Positions 35,095 to 43,920 of a DNA stretch of 64,000 bases are shown here, one piece after another. The translations under genes and the position numbers were made by a program. Within the stretch, counting starts at the first letter, position 1. Each line of letters begins with the position of its first letter. The notes under the pieces were generated by a model. It made no database searches and was not told where the DNA came from. It worked only from the letters and a program-made list of their open reading frames with translations. The DNA is from Pseudomonadota bacterium (GTDB lineage Bacteria > Pseudomonadota > Gammaproteobacteria > Steroidobacterales > Steroidobacteraceae), in contig JAJYFF010000001.1 of NCBI GenBank assembly GCA_021785405.1, forward strand, positions 62,001 to 126,000. The letters are read 5' to 3'.

Positions 35095-35784
35095 ATGAGA
35101 TCGCGCTACTGGAGCGACGACGCGGAAGAGGCCGCGGACGCTGCCTGCACGGCAGCCGATCTGTCATTTGCGCTATCGGGCCGGACGATCCCCTTCGAGT
35201 ACCCTCGCGCCCTGTGCCTCGCGGCCACCAAGCTCCTGCCCTGGTTGCCATCGGTGCGCGCTGCCGGGTTGCGTCTCGCCCTCGGGGCCGAGTCGGCCAA
35301 CGGGTGGCAGCGTGACGAAAGTGACGGCGCGCTCATCTATCTTCCCAAACGCGCGCGGTTGGTATTGCGTCTGCCATTGGAGCGGATCGGCGACGGGCGC
35401 GTACTGGCCGGCAACACGCTGTGGATTGCCGACTGTCCGCTGCGGATTGGCCCGCCAACCGTCGTTTCGCTCTCGCCAGCCGAGACGCTCTATGCTCGGC
35501 ATGTCATCGATGAGACGCACGACGAGAGCCTCTTCCTCGACCGCGTTGCGCAGGCGATGCACTCTCTTGGGTTGGCGCGTCCAAAGCTCATGTGCGGCAA
35601 GAGCCGGTGGATCGCCACTCCGCAGGGCGCTCTGCGTACGCGTAGTGTGATGATCGCCTGCCTCGCCCCACGCGAGTCGTTCACCGTGTTGGCGAACGGC
35701 ATCGGCACCGGTCGGTTGCTGGGGTGCGGGCTGTTCGTGCCCTACAAGCGGTCCGCGTCGTACCCGCGCGGCGCTGAGGATTAA
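35095..35784 (+). CDS. Orphan Cas6/Cmx6-family (RAMP) protein
   Basis: A 229-aa protein resembling the Cas6 endoribonuclease of type I-MYXAN CRISPR systems (Cmx6). Family pattern: DLSFALSGRTIPFEYPRAL, LLPWLPSVRAAGLRLALG, KRARLVLRLPLERIGDGRVLAG, LSPAETLYARHVID, and the C-terminal glycine loop NGIGTGRLLGCGLFVPYK. Cas6 enzymes cut CRISPR precursor RNA, but no array or other cas gene occurs in the window. It is divergent from dsrA and its stop is 3 bp from the convergent cysG stop. ATG 35095 starts the conserved part; the longer track ORF crosses the dsr promoter region. Role unknown; an RNA-processing function outside CRISPR is possible. Confidence 0.75.
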   Translation: MRSRYWSDDAEEAADAACTAADLSFALSGRTIPFEYPRALCLAATKLLPWLPSVRAAGLRLALGAESANGWQRDESDGALIYLPKRARLVLRLPLERIGDGRVLAGNTLWIADCPLRIGPPTVVSLSPAETLYARHVIDETHDESLFLDRVAQAMHSLGLARPKLMCGKSRWIATPQGALRTRSVMIACLAPRESFTVLANGIGTGRLLGCGLFVPYKRSASYPRGAED

Positions 35785-35787
35785 GAC

Positions 35788-37209
35788 CTATCCGACCGCT
35801 CTCACGGCGGTCTCCTCGGCGACGCCCGCCGGCTCAAACCAGGCGAAACGCTCGTGGAGCCTGACCACCTCGCCGATGATCAGCAGCGCAGGCGGGCGCA
35901 TCGCGCCCTCCGCGGCCTTTGCCGGCAAGCCCGCCAGATCACCGATCAACACGCGCTGGCTCTGCGTCGTGCCGTCCTGAACCAGCGCGGCAGGCGTTGC
36001 GGCCGGCAGACCCGCCTCGATCAGCCGCCTGCAGATCGGCTCGAGCGTGTGCAGGCCCATGTAGATTACAAGGGTCTGACGAGGCTGGGCCAGTGCGTTC
36101 CAATCGAGATCACCCCCGTCTTTGAGATGTCCCGGAACGAACACGCAGCTGTGAGCGAAATCGCGATGGGTCAGCGGAATGCCCGCGTAGGCCGCGCAGC
36201 CCGATGCCGCCGTAATGCCCGGCACGACCTGAAACGGAATGCCCTCTGCGGCCAGCGCATCGGCTTCCTCGCCCCCACGGCCGAAGATGAAAGGATCGCC
36301 ACCCTTGAGGCGCAGCACGCGTCTACCCTCGCGCGCAAGTCGAACCAGGATTGCGTTGATCTCCTCCTGCGTCAGGCAGTGCTCGCCACACGCCTTACCG
36401 ACATAGATGCGCTCGGCGCCACGGTGCGCCAAATCGACAATCGCCGGCGCCACCAGCCGGTCGTACACCACGACATCGGCCTGCTGCATCAGGCGCAGGG
36501 CCCGGAAGGTGAGCAGGTCAGGATCGCCGGGACCGGCGCCCACCAGATACACCTCCCCGACCGAAAGCGACGAGGGCGTATGCTGCTGCAGCGCGACCTC
36601 GATGGCGCATTTGGCCGCCCGCTCCCGACCCGCCAGCATCATCTCGGCGGCAGGCCCGTGCAGCACCTCTTCCCAGAAGCGGCGGCGCTGCGCCGCGCTC
36701 TTGAATCGGCGCTTGACACGCTTGCGCAAGCCCTGCGCCAGCGTCGCGAGCCTGCCATAGGTCGCCGGCAGCATCGTCTCGAGTTTCGTGCGCAGCATGC
36801 GCGAGAGAACCGGCGAGGCGCCGCCCGATGAGACTGCCACGATCACTGGCGACCGATCGACGATGGACGGCACGATGAAGCTGCAAAGCTCGGGCGCATC
36901 GACCACATTGACCGCAATTGTGCGCTCACGACACAGCCTGGAGACCTCGCTGTTGACACCCGGGTCGTCCGTCGCGGCGATGACCAGAGCGCAATCCTCG
37001 ATATCGCTGGCGCGAAACGTGCGCGCGCGGTGACTGAGTTTTCCCTCAGCGCGATAGCGCGCGAGGCTTCTGCCGAGCTCGGGTGCCACCACCGTGACGG
37101 CGGCGTTCGCCCGCATCAGCAGCTCCGCCTTGCGCGCAGCCACCTCGCCACCGCCTACCACGAGGCAGGAGCGCGAGCGGACATCGAGAAACACCGGCAA
37201 GAAATCCAT
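35788..37209 (-). CDS. cysG: Siroheme synthase CysG (trifunctional)
   Basis: A 473-aa fusion that makes siroheme from uroporphyrinogen III. The N-terminal precorrin-2 dehydrogenase/ferrochelatase domain (MDFLPVFLDVRSRSCLVVGGGEVAARKAELL) ends near residue 210, and the C-terminal uroporphyrinogen III methyltransferase domain starts GEVYLVGAGPGDPDLLTFRAL with RVLRLKGGDPFIFGRGGEE and VPGITAASGCAAYAGIPLTHR. It supplies the cofactor for DsrAB together with DsrN. Its location at the dsr cluster, separately transcribed, fits a dedicated role. Confidence 0.95.
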   Translation of the reverse strand: MDFLPVFLDVRSRSCLVVGGGEVAARKAELLMRANAAVTVVAPELGRSLARYRAEGKLSHRARTFRASDIEDCALVIAATDDPGVNSEVSRLCRERTIAVNVVDAPELCSFIVPSIVDRSPVIVAVSSGGASPVLSRMLRTKLETMLPATYGRLATLAQGLRKRVKRRFKSAAQRRRFWEEVLHGPAAEMMLAGRERAAKCAIEVALQQHTPSSLSVGEVYLVGAGPGDPDLLTFRALRLMQQADVVVYDRLVAPAIVDLAHRGAERIYVGKACGEHCLTQEEINAILVRLAREGRRVLRLKGGDPFIFGRGGEEADALAAEGIPFQVVPGITAASGCAAYAGIPLTHRDFAHSCVFVPGHLKDGGDLDWNALAQPRQTLVIYMGLHTLEPICRRLIEAGLPAATPAALVQDGTTQSQRVLIGDLAGLPAKAAEGAMRPPALLIIGEVVRLHERFAWFEPAGVAEETAVRAVG

Positions 37210-37271
37210 GCATCACCAGAGCTGAGCAACGATTAGGCACTCATTACAGAGGCAGCGCGGGGCCGTCGGTA

Positions 37272-37291
37272 TATCTCCAAAGGAACATATC
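37272..37291 (-). promoter_or_regulatory. Candidate regulatory site upstream of cysG
   Basis: TATCTCC-AAA-GGAACATATC lies 63 bp upstream of the cysG start and shares the TATCTCC-WWW-GG core with the site upstream of dsrA. On the transcribed strand both read GGAGATA followed within four bases by CCG. Confidence 0.3.
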
Positions 37292-37323
37292 GGCTCGCCA
37301 ATGGGGATAAATCGGGTCCTACG

Positions 37324-38080
37324 TCACACCCTGCGCGCCGAGCCGACTGGCGAGGCGTCACCGTGTCGTCTGCAATGGCTTTCCCAGACATAGGGCACCC
37401 AGCTGGCCGTCGATGCTGAAGGGTGCCCAGCGCGATTCGCTGGCGTGGTGCCGTCGCGGGATCGGTGCACGCGAGCTGCGCTGTAATAGAGTCTGACAGC
37501 GTCGAGCTTCCGGTGCAGATCGATCGAATTCCAGAAGAACGTGCGATCGAGGAATTCGCGCCGGATCGTCCCGATCGGTCGTTCGACGAAAGGGTGCGAC
37601 ATCGGGGCATACGGTGCCGGGCCGTCGATGTACTCGCCGCCGACGCCAAAGCCGACGATACGCCGCGTGAAAACATCGATGACCCCAAGGACTCAATGGC
37701 TGCGAAGCAGGATGGACTCGCAACGACACTGGTCCACGCTCCAGAGGCTGTCCTTGGTTTGCGCGATGAAGGTGAGCCAGGAGGGGCCGGAAGCGCCTGG
37801 ATGTTCCGGGCAATAGTGTTTTGCGAGCACCCGGCGGACGACATCCTTATCATTCGGCACGCAGTATGCGTGCGAGATCTGCTCGGCAATGCGTTGATTC
37901 CCGAATCGGGGGTTGCGGCGCTTCATCTCGAGGATGGAGGCGACGATTTACTGCGTCGGGCTCCCGTGGACGAGAACAGGCGCCGATATTTTCGATCGAG
38001 CAGCTCGTCGAGCCAGGCGATCAGGGAGACCAATCAGCACAAGACTGCTCGTATGCGGGGTCCCACGCCATGATCGGCGA
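37324..38080 (-). pseudogene. Degenerate rve-integrase-type transposase
   Basis: Recognisable transposase pieces in one frame: RFGNQRIAEQISHAY...VVRRVLAKHY, SWLTFIAQTKDSLWSVDQCRCESILLRSH, an in-frame TGA at 37693-37695 (where homologues have Trp), VLGVIDVFTRRIVGFGV, and HPFVERPIGTIRREFLDRTFFWNSIDLHRKL. Sequence between GFGV and HPFVER is too short, so an internal deletion removed part of the DDE core. The N-terminal part is blurred upstream of 37926. No intact terminal repeats were found. It separates cysG from the winged-helix/TPR gene. Confidence 0.8.
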
Positions 38081-38129
38081 ATTCGCACCCGACACGTCGT
38101 TACCCCGATACTTGCTTGTCGCGAGGGAT

Positions 38130-39845
38130 TCAAGAGGCGAGGCCGATCCTCTTCAAGATCTGACGAAACCTCGGCGTTGCGCGTACGCGATCGAACCTGC
38201 GGTCTGCTTTCAGAATGACCAAGAAGAAGTCGCGTTCCTGGCAGGCCTTCTCGAGCGACTCAAGTGCCTCTGCCTCGTTGCCTAGTCCCAGGCAGGTGAG
38301 CGCGGCATCCACGTGGCACGGACTGCGACGCGCGGGATCCCGCAAGTTGCGGAGAACGCGATGGGCATCTGCAGTCCTCCTGGCCGTTCCGTAGGCATAG
38401 CCGAGAGCTCCCTGCGCCAGCGGCGCGCTCGCCGCTCCGCGGCATGCGCCCTCGAGCACGACAATCGCTTCGTCCAGTCTGCCTTGTTGTCCGAGCGCCA
38501 TCCCCATCGCCAAGTGTGCGCGCAGCGATTGCGGATCCATCACCAAAGCTTGGCGCGCTACTCGGATGGCGGCGTCGGATCGGCCGCACAGGTAAAGCAC
38601 CCCGGCGAGGTTGGCGCAGATGCTCGGCGAATGAGGCTCGAGCCGCTGCGCCTTCCTGGCCTCCCCGATCCCCTCGCGGAATCGCCCCAGCTCCGCGAGA
38701 AGCAAGCCGTACCACTGATGCGTTGTCGCGTGATCGGGCTCAAACTCCAGAATGGTCCTGAACTGCCGCTCTGCGCCCGCCCAATCCCAATCGTAGTGCC
38801 ACCGGACAAAAGCCAGCGCGCTGCGTGCTTCGATCAGTGTTTCGTCCAACTCGATGGCATTCACGGCGGCGACTTTGGCTTTGGGCATCAGACGGCAGGC
38901 CGGGAGCGGCGCCAGCATGGGAAGCAAGGCATAGCTCGCGGCTATTCCGGAATGTGCCGGAGCGTACCCCGGGTCGAGCCGAATCGCCTGCTCGAAGTAT
39001 CGGATCGCCCGGCGGAGTCCGCTTTCCGAGCGCTTGTTCCAGTGATATCGGCCCTGAAGATAACGCTGGTAGGCCTCGGGGCTTTCGGCATACCTCCGTG
39101 AAAGCAGCTTGCGTTGCTGGGCGCCGAACAGCAGCGCCAGCGCTCCCGCTACCTGCTCGGCAACGGAATCCTCAAACTCCAAGAGCTCGGAACGCTTGCC
39201 GTCGAACGACTCCGCCCAAACCAGCGCCCCCGTCTTGGCGTCGAGCAACTGGGCGGTGACCCGCACGCGCCCACCCCACGCCTGCACCTTTCCGCCGAGC
39301 GCGAAAGCTGCAGTGAGCTGGCGCCCTCGACCGAGCGCGCTTCCCCGCGTTCGTGCGGACGGCGAGGCCGTTGCGTTGGGCCGCAACGTGCACTCGCGGA
39401 GAGTGACGACCTTGGTAGTCAGCGCGTCTGTGATGCGCATACCGACTGATTTGTCGGCAAAACTGTTTCCCAGCAACTTGAAGGGCAGGACCACGAGCGA
39501 TTTCTCGCCTCCGATTTTTTCCGGCGGCACCGGCTCCACGGGAGCGGCTAACCGGTAGCCACGTTTCGGAACCGTCTCGATGTAGTGCCTCCCGTCCCGA
39601 AATCCTCCCAGGACTTTCCGCAAATCGGAGACGTGGCGGGCGATGCTGCCCTCTTCAACGAAGCTGCCGGCCCAGACTTCGTCGAGAATGTCCTGCTTGC
39701 TCACGACGGCGCCCTGGCCTCGCGCCAGGACTCGGAGGATTTCGAACGCCTTCGGGGTCAGAGGGACGCGTTCGACCCCGCGGAGCAGAACGCCGGACTC
39801 CGGACCGAGAAGGTATGGGCCGAATCGCAACGATGCCTGCCGCAC
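38130..39845 (-). CDS. CadC-like winged-helix regulator with TolB-like and TPR domains
   Basis: A 571-aa protein. Residues ~10-100 form an OmpR/PhoB-type winged helix (VPLTPKAFEILRVLARGQGAVVSKQDILDEVW, YIETVPKRGYRLAAP). A TolB-like segment follows (SLVVLPFKLLGNSFADKSVG..., VTAQLLDAKTGALVWAESFDG). TPR repeats fill the C-terminal half (AIRYFEQAIRLDPGYAPAHSGIA onward). GTG 39845 is the start: CGGGAG lies 7 nt upstream, whereas the track's 39947 start adds unrelated sequence. No membrane segment is obvious. Such proteins are orphan regulators; the target is unknown, perhaps the divergent secreted protein. Confidence 0.88.
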   Translation of the reverse strand: MRQASLRFGPYLLGPESGVLLRGVERVPLTPKAFEILRVLARGQGAVVSKQDILDEVWAGSFVEEGSIARHVSDLRKVLGGFRDGRHYIETVPKRGYRLAAPVEPVPPEKIGGEKSLVVLPFKLLGNSFADKSVGMRITDALTTKVVTLRECTLRPNATASPSARTRGSALGRGRQLTAAFALGGKVQAWGGRVRVTAQLLDAKTGALVWAESFDGKRSELLEFEDSVAEQVAGALALLFGAQQRKLLSRRYAESPEAYQRYLQGRYHWNKRSESGLRRAIRYFEQAIRLDPGYAPAHSGIAASYALLPMLAPLPACRLMPKAKVAAVNAIELDETLIEARSALAFVRWHYDWDWAGAERQFRTILEFEPDHATTHQWYGLLLAELGRFREGIGEARKAQRLEPHSPSICANLAGVLYLCGRSDAAIRVARQALVMDPQSLRAHLAMGMALGQQGRLDEAIVVLEGACRGAASAPLAQGALGYAYGTARRTADAHRVLRNLRDPARRSPCHVDAALTCLGLGNEAEALESLEKACQERDFFLVILKADRRFDRVRATPRFRQILKRIGLAS

Positions 39846-40132
39846 CGCCGTCTCCCGGAAAAGGTAAGAATTCTGTAAGGACTTCCGGCCGGGCTGTCTG
39901 GTAGAAATCCTGGCACAGAACGGCCGGGGGCAAAAGTGAATTCTCACGCGCCGGGGCGAGTGTGGACTGTGTCCAGCATCAGCCTGGAAAAAAGGGCCTA
40001 CCCCAGATTCCTAGTGGCATTGTTCATCAAAATCAAGCTCTTGATTATGCGCGTAGTCCACGACCCGAAGCCGACGGCCGGCCCGACATGGGCATTTGGT
40101 AACTCCGAAGAACCAATCGCAGGAGGTGCAAC

Positions 40133-40726
40133 GTGACACCCAAGCTCAGAATCAGCCTCTGCCTTACATTGGTCGCTGCCCTTTCGTTTGTGGCCAGCCA
40201 CGCGCGGGCGCAGCAATGCTCCACACAGACCACGAAGGGAAGATACGTAGTGGTTGCCTCCGGGTTCCTTACGCCGCCAGGGGCGGTCTCACTCGCCCCC
40301 GCGAAGTTGCTCGCTACTGCTACCGCTGATGAAACCGGGCACTTCACGGGAAGCGGAACGCTGATGGTCGGCGGTGGTCCGGCCGTGACCCAGACAGTCG
40401 ACGGCATGGAAATGATCAACAGCGATTGCACGGGCACGATCACCTATGCGACTTATATCAACGGCCAACTCGTTGGAAACTTGGACTTCAACTTCATCGT
40501 TTCGCAGCATGGAAACCGAATCGACGGACTTGCGGTAGACACCGGCACAGTCTTGGCCGCCGTACTGACGCGAATATCGCGCAAGCACGAGGCTAGCGAT
40601 GCGGATACATCGCGATCCACAAAGGCAAAGCCCGCGACGACACTGGCGCGCCTACGGCCGAAGGCCCTACCCCAGGAACCTGCCGCGCAAGAATCTACAC
40701 CGAGAGCCGCGCGTCAATCAGGATGA
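40133..40726 (+). CDS. Secreted hypothetical protein
   Basis: A 197-aa protein with a clear signal peptide (SLCLTLVAALSFVASHARAQ, cleaved after ARA). It starts at GTG 40133 six bases after a perfect AGGAGG. The mature part contains repeated beta-like segments (GRYVVVASGFLTPPG, ETGHFTGSGTLMVGGGP, DCTGTITYATYINGQ) with two cysteines, followed by a basic, low-complexity tail. No family name can be given with certainty. Confidence 0.75.
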   Translation: MTPKLRISLCLTLVAALSFVASHARAQQCSTQTTKGRYVVVASGFLTPPGAVSLAPAKLLATATADETGHFTGSGTLMVGGGPAVTQTVDGMEMINSDCTGTITYATYINGQLVGNLDFNFIVSQHGNRIDGLAVDTGTVLAAVLTRISRKHEASDADTSRSTKAKPATTLARLRPKALPQEPAAQESTPRAARQSG

Positions 40727-40740
40727 GAAAATCTGCCCGG

Positions 40741-40779
40741 GCGGGGAGCTTCGACGACGTCGTCAGAGAAGCTTCCCGC
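40741..40779 (+). terminator. Long hairpin after the secreted-protein gene
   Basis: GCGGGGAGCTTC (40741-40752) pairs with GAAGCTTCCCGC (40768-40779) with one mismatch, and the loop contains a nested palindrome GACGACGTCGTC. It begins 15 nt after the stop codon at 40726. No T tract follows, so it may be a processing or pausing hairpin rather than an intrinsic terminator. Confidence 0.45.
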
Positions 40780-40905
40780 CGGTGTCAGCTGCATGTTTCA
40801 GTAGAGAGATAACATTAACGCGATTCGCAAATCCCACGAAGACTCTCCCGGACGGGAGCTCGACTTTCCAACTGTCCCGGGGCCGTTTCCCGGCAGGAGG
40901 GGGAG

Positions 40906-42561
40906 ATGAACGCCACGATGATGCCTTACCCTCTGACGTTGACACACATTCTCGAGCGCTCCGGCAAGCTTTTCCAGAAAAGCAAAATTGTCTCACGGAT
41001 GCCGGACCGGTCGCTGCAACGTCACACCTACGACGATTTCTATCGGTATGCAAGAGCCCTTGCGGAGGGCCTGACACGTCTGGGACTCGTTCGCGGCGAT
41101 CGCGTAGCGACGCTGATGTGGAATCACTATTTTCACCTGGGCGCTTACTTTGGGATCCCTGCTGCCGGCGGCGTTGTCCACACACTGAATCTCCGTCTCT
41201 CGCCGATGGACCTCTCCTTGATCGCAAATCATGCCGGCGACCGGTTTCTGATCGTCGACGATGTGTTGTTGCCGCTGTATGAAAAATTGCGAGCGGCAAC
41301 GAAATTCGAGCGCGTCATCGTTGTGCCACTTACCGGCCAGCCCGTGGCAAAGGAATTCGTGGATTGCGAGGCTCTTCTGCGCGAGTCCGTGCACGACCTG
41401 ACGTACCCGGATCTTGATGAACGCGAGGGTGCGGCGATGTGCTATACCTCCGGAACGACAGGCGTGCCGAAAGGCGTGCTTTACTCGCACCGCGCGCTGG
41501 TGCTTCATTCCCTGGCCATGCTTTTTGCGGACTGCGCGGCATTGGCGGAACGCGATGTGATCCTGCCCGTGGTGCCGATGTTTCACGCCAATGCCTGGGG
41601 GCTGCCTTTCGCGGCACCGATGGTCGGAGCCGGGCTCGTCTTTCCCGGACCTCACCTCGATCCCGAGAGCCTCTTGGATCTCGCAGAGCGAGAACGGGTG
41701 ACCATTGCCGCCGGCGTCCCGACCGTCATGATGGGAATCGCGGACGCGCTGGAAAAGTACGCCGGGCGATGGAAACTCGTACCGGGGCTGCGTCTGATCG
41801 TGGGCGGGTCTGCGCCCCCGGAAGCATTGATTCGACGGCTGGATAAACAAGGGATTCGTCTGGTGCATGTTTGGGGAATGACCGAAGCCACGCCGCTCGC
41901 GACTTGGTGCAACCCGATGCCGCAGATGGAGTGCTGGGATGCGGACGCGAAGTACGAGGTGCGCTCTCGACAGGGCAGACCGCTGCCACTTGTGGACCTG
42001 CGGGGAGTAGGGACCGAGGGCGAAGTTCCCTGGGATGGCAAGACACCCGGTGAGCTGCAGTTGCGCGGGCCCTGGATCGCTTCCAGTTATTTCAATTCCC
42101 CGGATGAGCAAAGCAAGTGGTCCGACGACGGATGGTTCCGTACGGGCGACGTCGCCACGATCGACCCTGACGGGTACGTTCGTATCCTTGACCGTTCGAA
42201 GGACATCATCAAGTCCGGCGGGGAATGGATCAGCTCGGTCGACCTCGAGAATGCGCTGATGGCCCACCCGGCAGTGGTGGAAGCGGCGGTCATCGCCGTC
42301 TTCCATCCGAAATGGCAAGAACGACCTCTGGCCGTCGTTGTCCTGCGGGAGGGGGCCAGCGCCACTGCGGAGAATCTCCGCGAGCTGTTAGCCGGCCGGT
42401 TCGCCAAGTGGCAGCTTCCGGACGCGTTCGTGTTCGTGAAGGAAATTCCTCATACCTCCACCGGCAAGATATTCAAAGCGATACTCCGGGAGCGGTTCAA
42501 GAACCTGCGGGCTGACGCAGAGAACCACTTCGCTTGCATGGGCCTGCAGCCGGAAACTTGA
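40906..42561 (+). CDS. Fatty-acid/acyl-CoA ligase (AMP-binding family)
   Basis: A 551-aa adenylate-forming ligase that activates carboxylic acids to CoA thioesters. The P-loop motif is CYTSGTTGVPKGVLYSHRA, followed by VPMFHANAWGLPF, WGMTEATPLATW, GWFRTGDVATIDPDGYVRILDRSKDIIKSGGEWIS and the C-terminal catalytic Lys in TSTGKIFKAILRERF. It is closest in pattern to medium/long-chain fatty-acyl-CoA synthetases. GGAGGGGGAG lies directly before ATG 40906. It stands alone between the secreted protein and an IS relic. Confidence 0.93.
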   Translation: MNATMMPYPLTLTHILERSGKLFQKSKIVSRMPDRSLQRHTYDDFYRYARALAEGLTRLGLVRGDRVATLMWNHYFHLGAYFGIPAAGGVVHTLNLRLSPMDLSLIANHAGDRFLIVDDVLLPLYEKLRAATKFERVIVVPLTGQPVAKEFVDCEALLRESVHDLTYPDLDEREGAAMCYTSGTTGVPKGVLYSHRALVLHSLAMLFADCAALAERDVILPVVPMFHANAWGLPFAAPMVGAGLVFPGPHLDPESLLDLAERERVTIAAGVPTVMMGIADALEKYAGRWKLVPGLRLIVGGSAPPEALIRRLDKQGIRLVHVWGMTEATPLATWCNPMPQMECWDADAKYEVRSRQGRPLPLVDLRGVGTEGEVPWDGKTPGELQLRGPWIASSYFNSPDEQSKWSDDGWFRTGDVATIDPDGYVRILDRSKDIIKSGGEWISSVDLENALMAHPAVVEAAVIAVFHPKWQERPLAVVVLREGASATAENLRELLAGRFAKWQLPDAFVFVKEIPHTSTGKIFKAILRERFKNLRADAENHFACMGLQPET

Positions 42562-42589
42562 GCTCTAACGCGATAATCGAGCGACGACT

Positions 42590-42963
42590 ACCTTTCACAT
42601 GCTGATGCCCGACGGGGGTATCTGGGCGCAGGGGTGAGGCCGGAGTTCGTGCGCATTGCGGCGCCGACACCGCCGGAGCCGCAGGGGCTGGTCGAGAGGA
42701 TCGGCACGCGCTTAGGGAGGCCGTTGGAGCGGCGCGGTATTCTGGTGCGCAGCGTCGACGATGGCTACCTTGACCTCAAGCCGGAGTCTGAAGAGGACGC
42801 TCTCACCCCACACGATACATGGCGTATATGCCGCATATCGCGCGACGCATTTCCGGGTAATTTCCGCCGAGTCCGGCGGCGGCGGGGCGGCGTTCAGACC
42901 GGGCGAGGCTCTGGCTCTGAATGGCATCGCCATCCGCCGCGTAATCCGCTCGAGGCCGGTGGC
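42590..42963 (+). pseudogene. IS91-family transposase remnant
   Basis: The fragment reads FHMLMPDG, then after a +1 shift VRPEFVRIAAPTPPEPQGLVERIGTRLGRPLERRGILVRSVDDGYLDL, which is the post-catalytic section of IS91-type Y2 transposases (LDGVY ... PT ... L..I..R....LERRG.L). The catalytic tyrosines and both ends of the element are missing. After DYGYLDL the frame degenerates. Confidence 0.65.
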
Positions 42964-42967
42964 CCCA

Positions 42968-42996
42968 TGAAAAGGGCGGTCCGGGAACGGACCGCC
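42968..42996 (-). terminator. Intrinsic terminator for the gene at 43015-43812
   Basis: A perfect 8-bp hairpin GGCGGTCC-GTTCCC-GGACCGCC (42975-42996) starts 19 bp after the minus-strand stop codon and is followed on that strand by CTTTTC. Confidence 0.65.
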
Positions 42997-43014
42997 TCGA
43001 TCGCTTCGCGTCGC

Positions 43015-43812
43015 CTAATGTCCTGCCGTGTAGCTGAGATCGGCGTCATATCTGTCGACATGCGAGGAGGAACTCGCGATCGCCGCATTCAGCGCCTTGC
43101 GAATGCCTTGCGCCTTGTCGGCGCCATAGACCTTCGCCATCATCGTCCATAACGGCGGGTTGATCTTCCTGCCGAAGTCCGCCCAGTCCTTGTGCGGAAT
43201 CACCAGTATGAAATCCGGCGCGCCCGAACGGCCATCGTTGACCTCGAACGTCATCGAGTAGTCCGGTCTGTGGGTTTTTGCAAAGGCCGCATAAACCATC
43301 TTGACGGAGTTCTTAAACGCTTCATGGGAGGCGTGTCCGCCCTTGAGCGTGAAAGTCACGACCTTGATCAAGTGGTCGCCCGCATCCACGCCCTTCGGCA
43401 TATTGCTCATACCCGGAGCGAGCGTCATGAATGAGCTGGTCTCGGTCAGCAAATGAGGGTTGACGGAATTCATGTACACCGATTCGCAGGCATGGAACTC
43501 TTGTCTCATCTCATCGAAATCTGCCCAGGTGACCGGATCGGAGACATAGGAATAGGAATATGTGTTGCCGGTCACGTGCGCCCATGCCTTCCACGTGTAC
43601 TTGACGCCATGCTCGCGAAAGCACTGGTTGAGAGCTTTCTCGCCCGCCTCGTAGGCCTGTAGCTGGGCTGGTGCCACCACGTCCGTGTAATCCCGCGTAA
43701 CGTTCGCGTGAGTCATTCCCGCGGCCTGCGCGCCGCCAATATGGATATTCGAGAGAATCGGTCCTGCGCCGTCCCAGATCCGGGAATGATCTTGAGTCGA
43801 GTTGGGCGGCAT
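43015..43812 (-). CDS. Hypothetical protein
   Basis: A 265-aa protein with no family recognised. Features: aromatic-rich beta-like segment KYTWKAWAHVTGNTYSYSYVSDPVTWADFDEM, MSNMPKGVDAGDHLIKVVTFTLKGGHASHEAF and VIPHKDWADFGRKINPPLWTMMAKVYG. Internal ...IGGAQAAGMTHANV resembles the cleavage end of a signal peptide, but the residues before it (from ATG 43812) are not hydrophobic, so export is doubtful or the N terminus is damaged. It is divergent from the S9 peptidase gene. Confidence 0.7.
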   Translation of the reverse strand: MPPNSTQDHSRIWDGAGPILSNIHIGGAQAAGMTHANVTRDYTDVVAPAQLQAYEAGEKALNQCFREHGVKYTWKAWAHVTGNTYSYSYVSDPVTWADFDEMRQEFHACESVYMNSVNPHLLTETSSFMTLAPGMSNMPKGVDAGDHLIKVVTFTLKGGHASHEAFKNSVKMVYAAFAKTHRPDYSMTFEVNDGRSGAPDFILVIPHKDWADFGRKINPPLWTMMAKVYGADKAQGIRKALNAAIASSSSHVDRYDADLSYTAGH

Positions 43813-43920
43813 CGCATTATTCGACCGGCGGGTCGGCGGCCATGCCAATTCGAGGTTACGGACAGGACAAGGATAGGAGCCGGTATCGACCCCCGATACC
43901 GCGGTCACAGGGAGGAGCAC

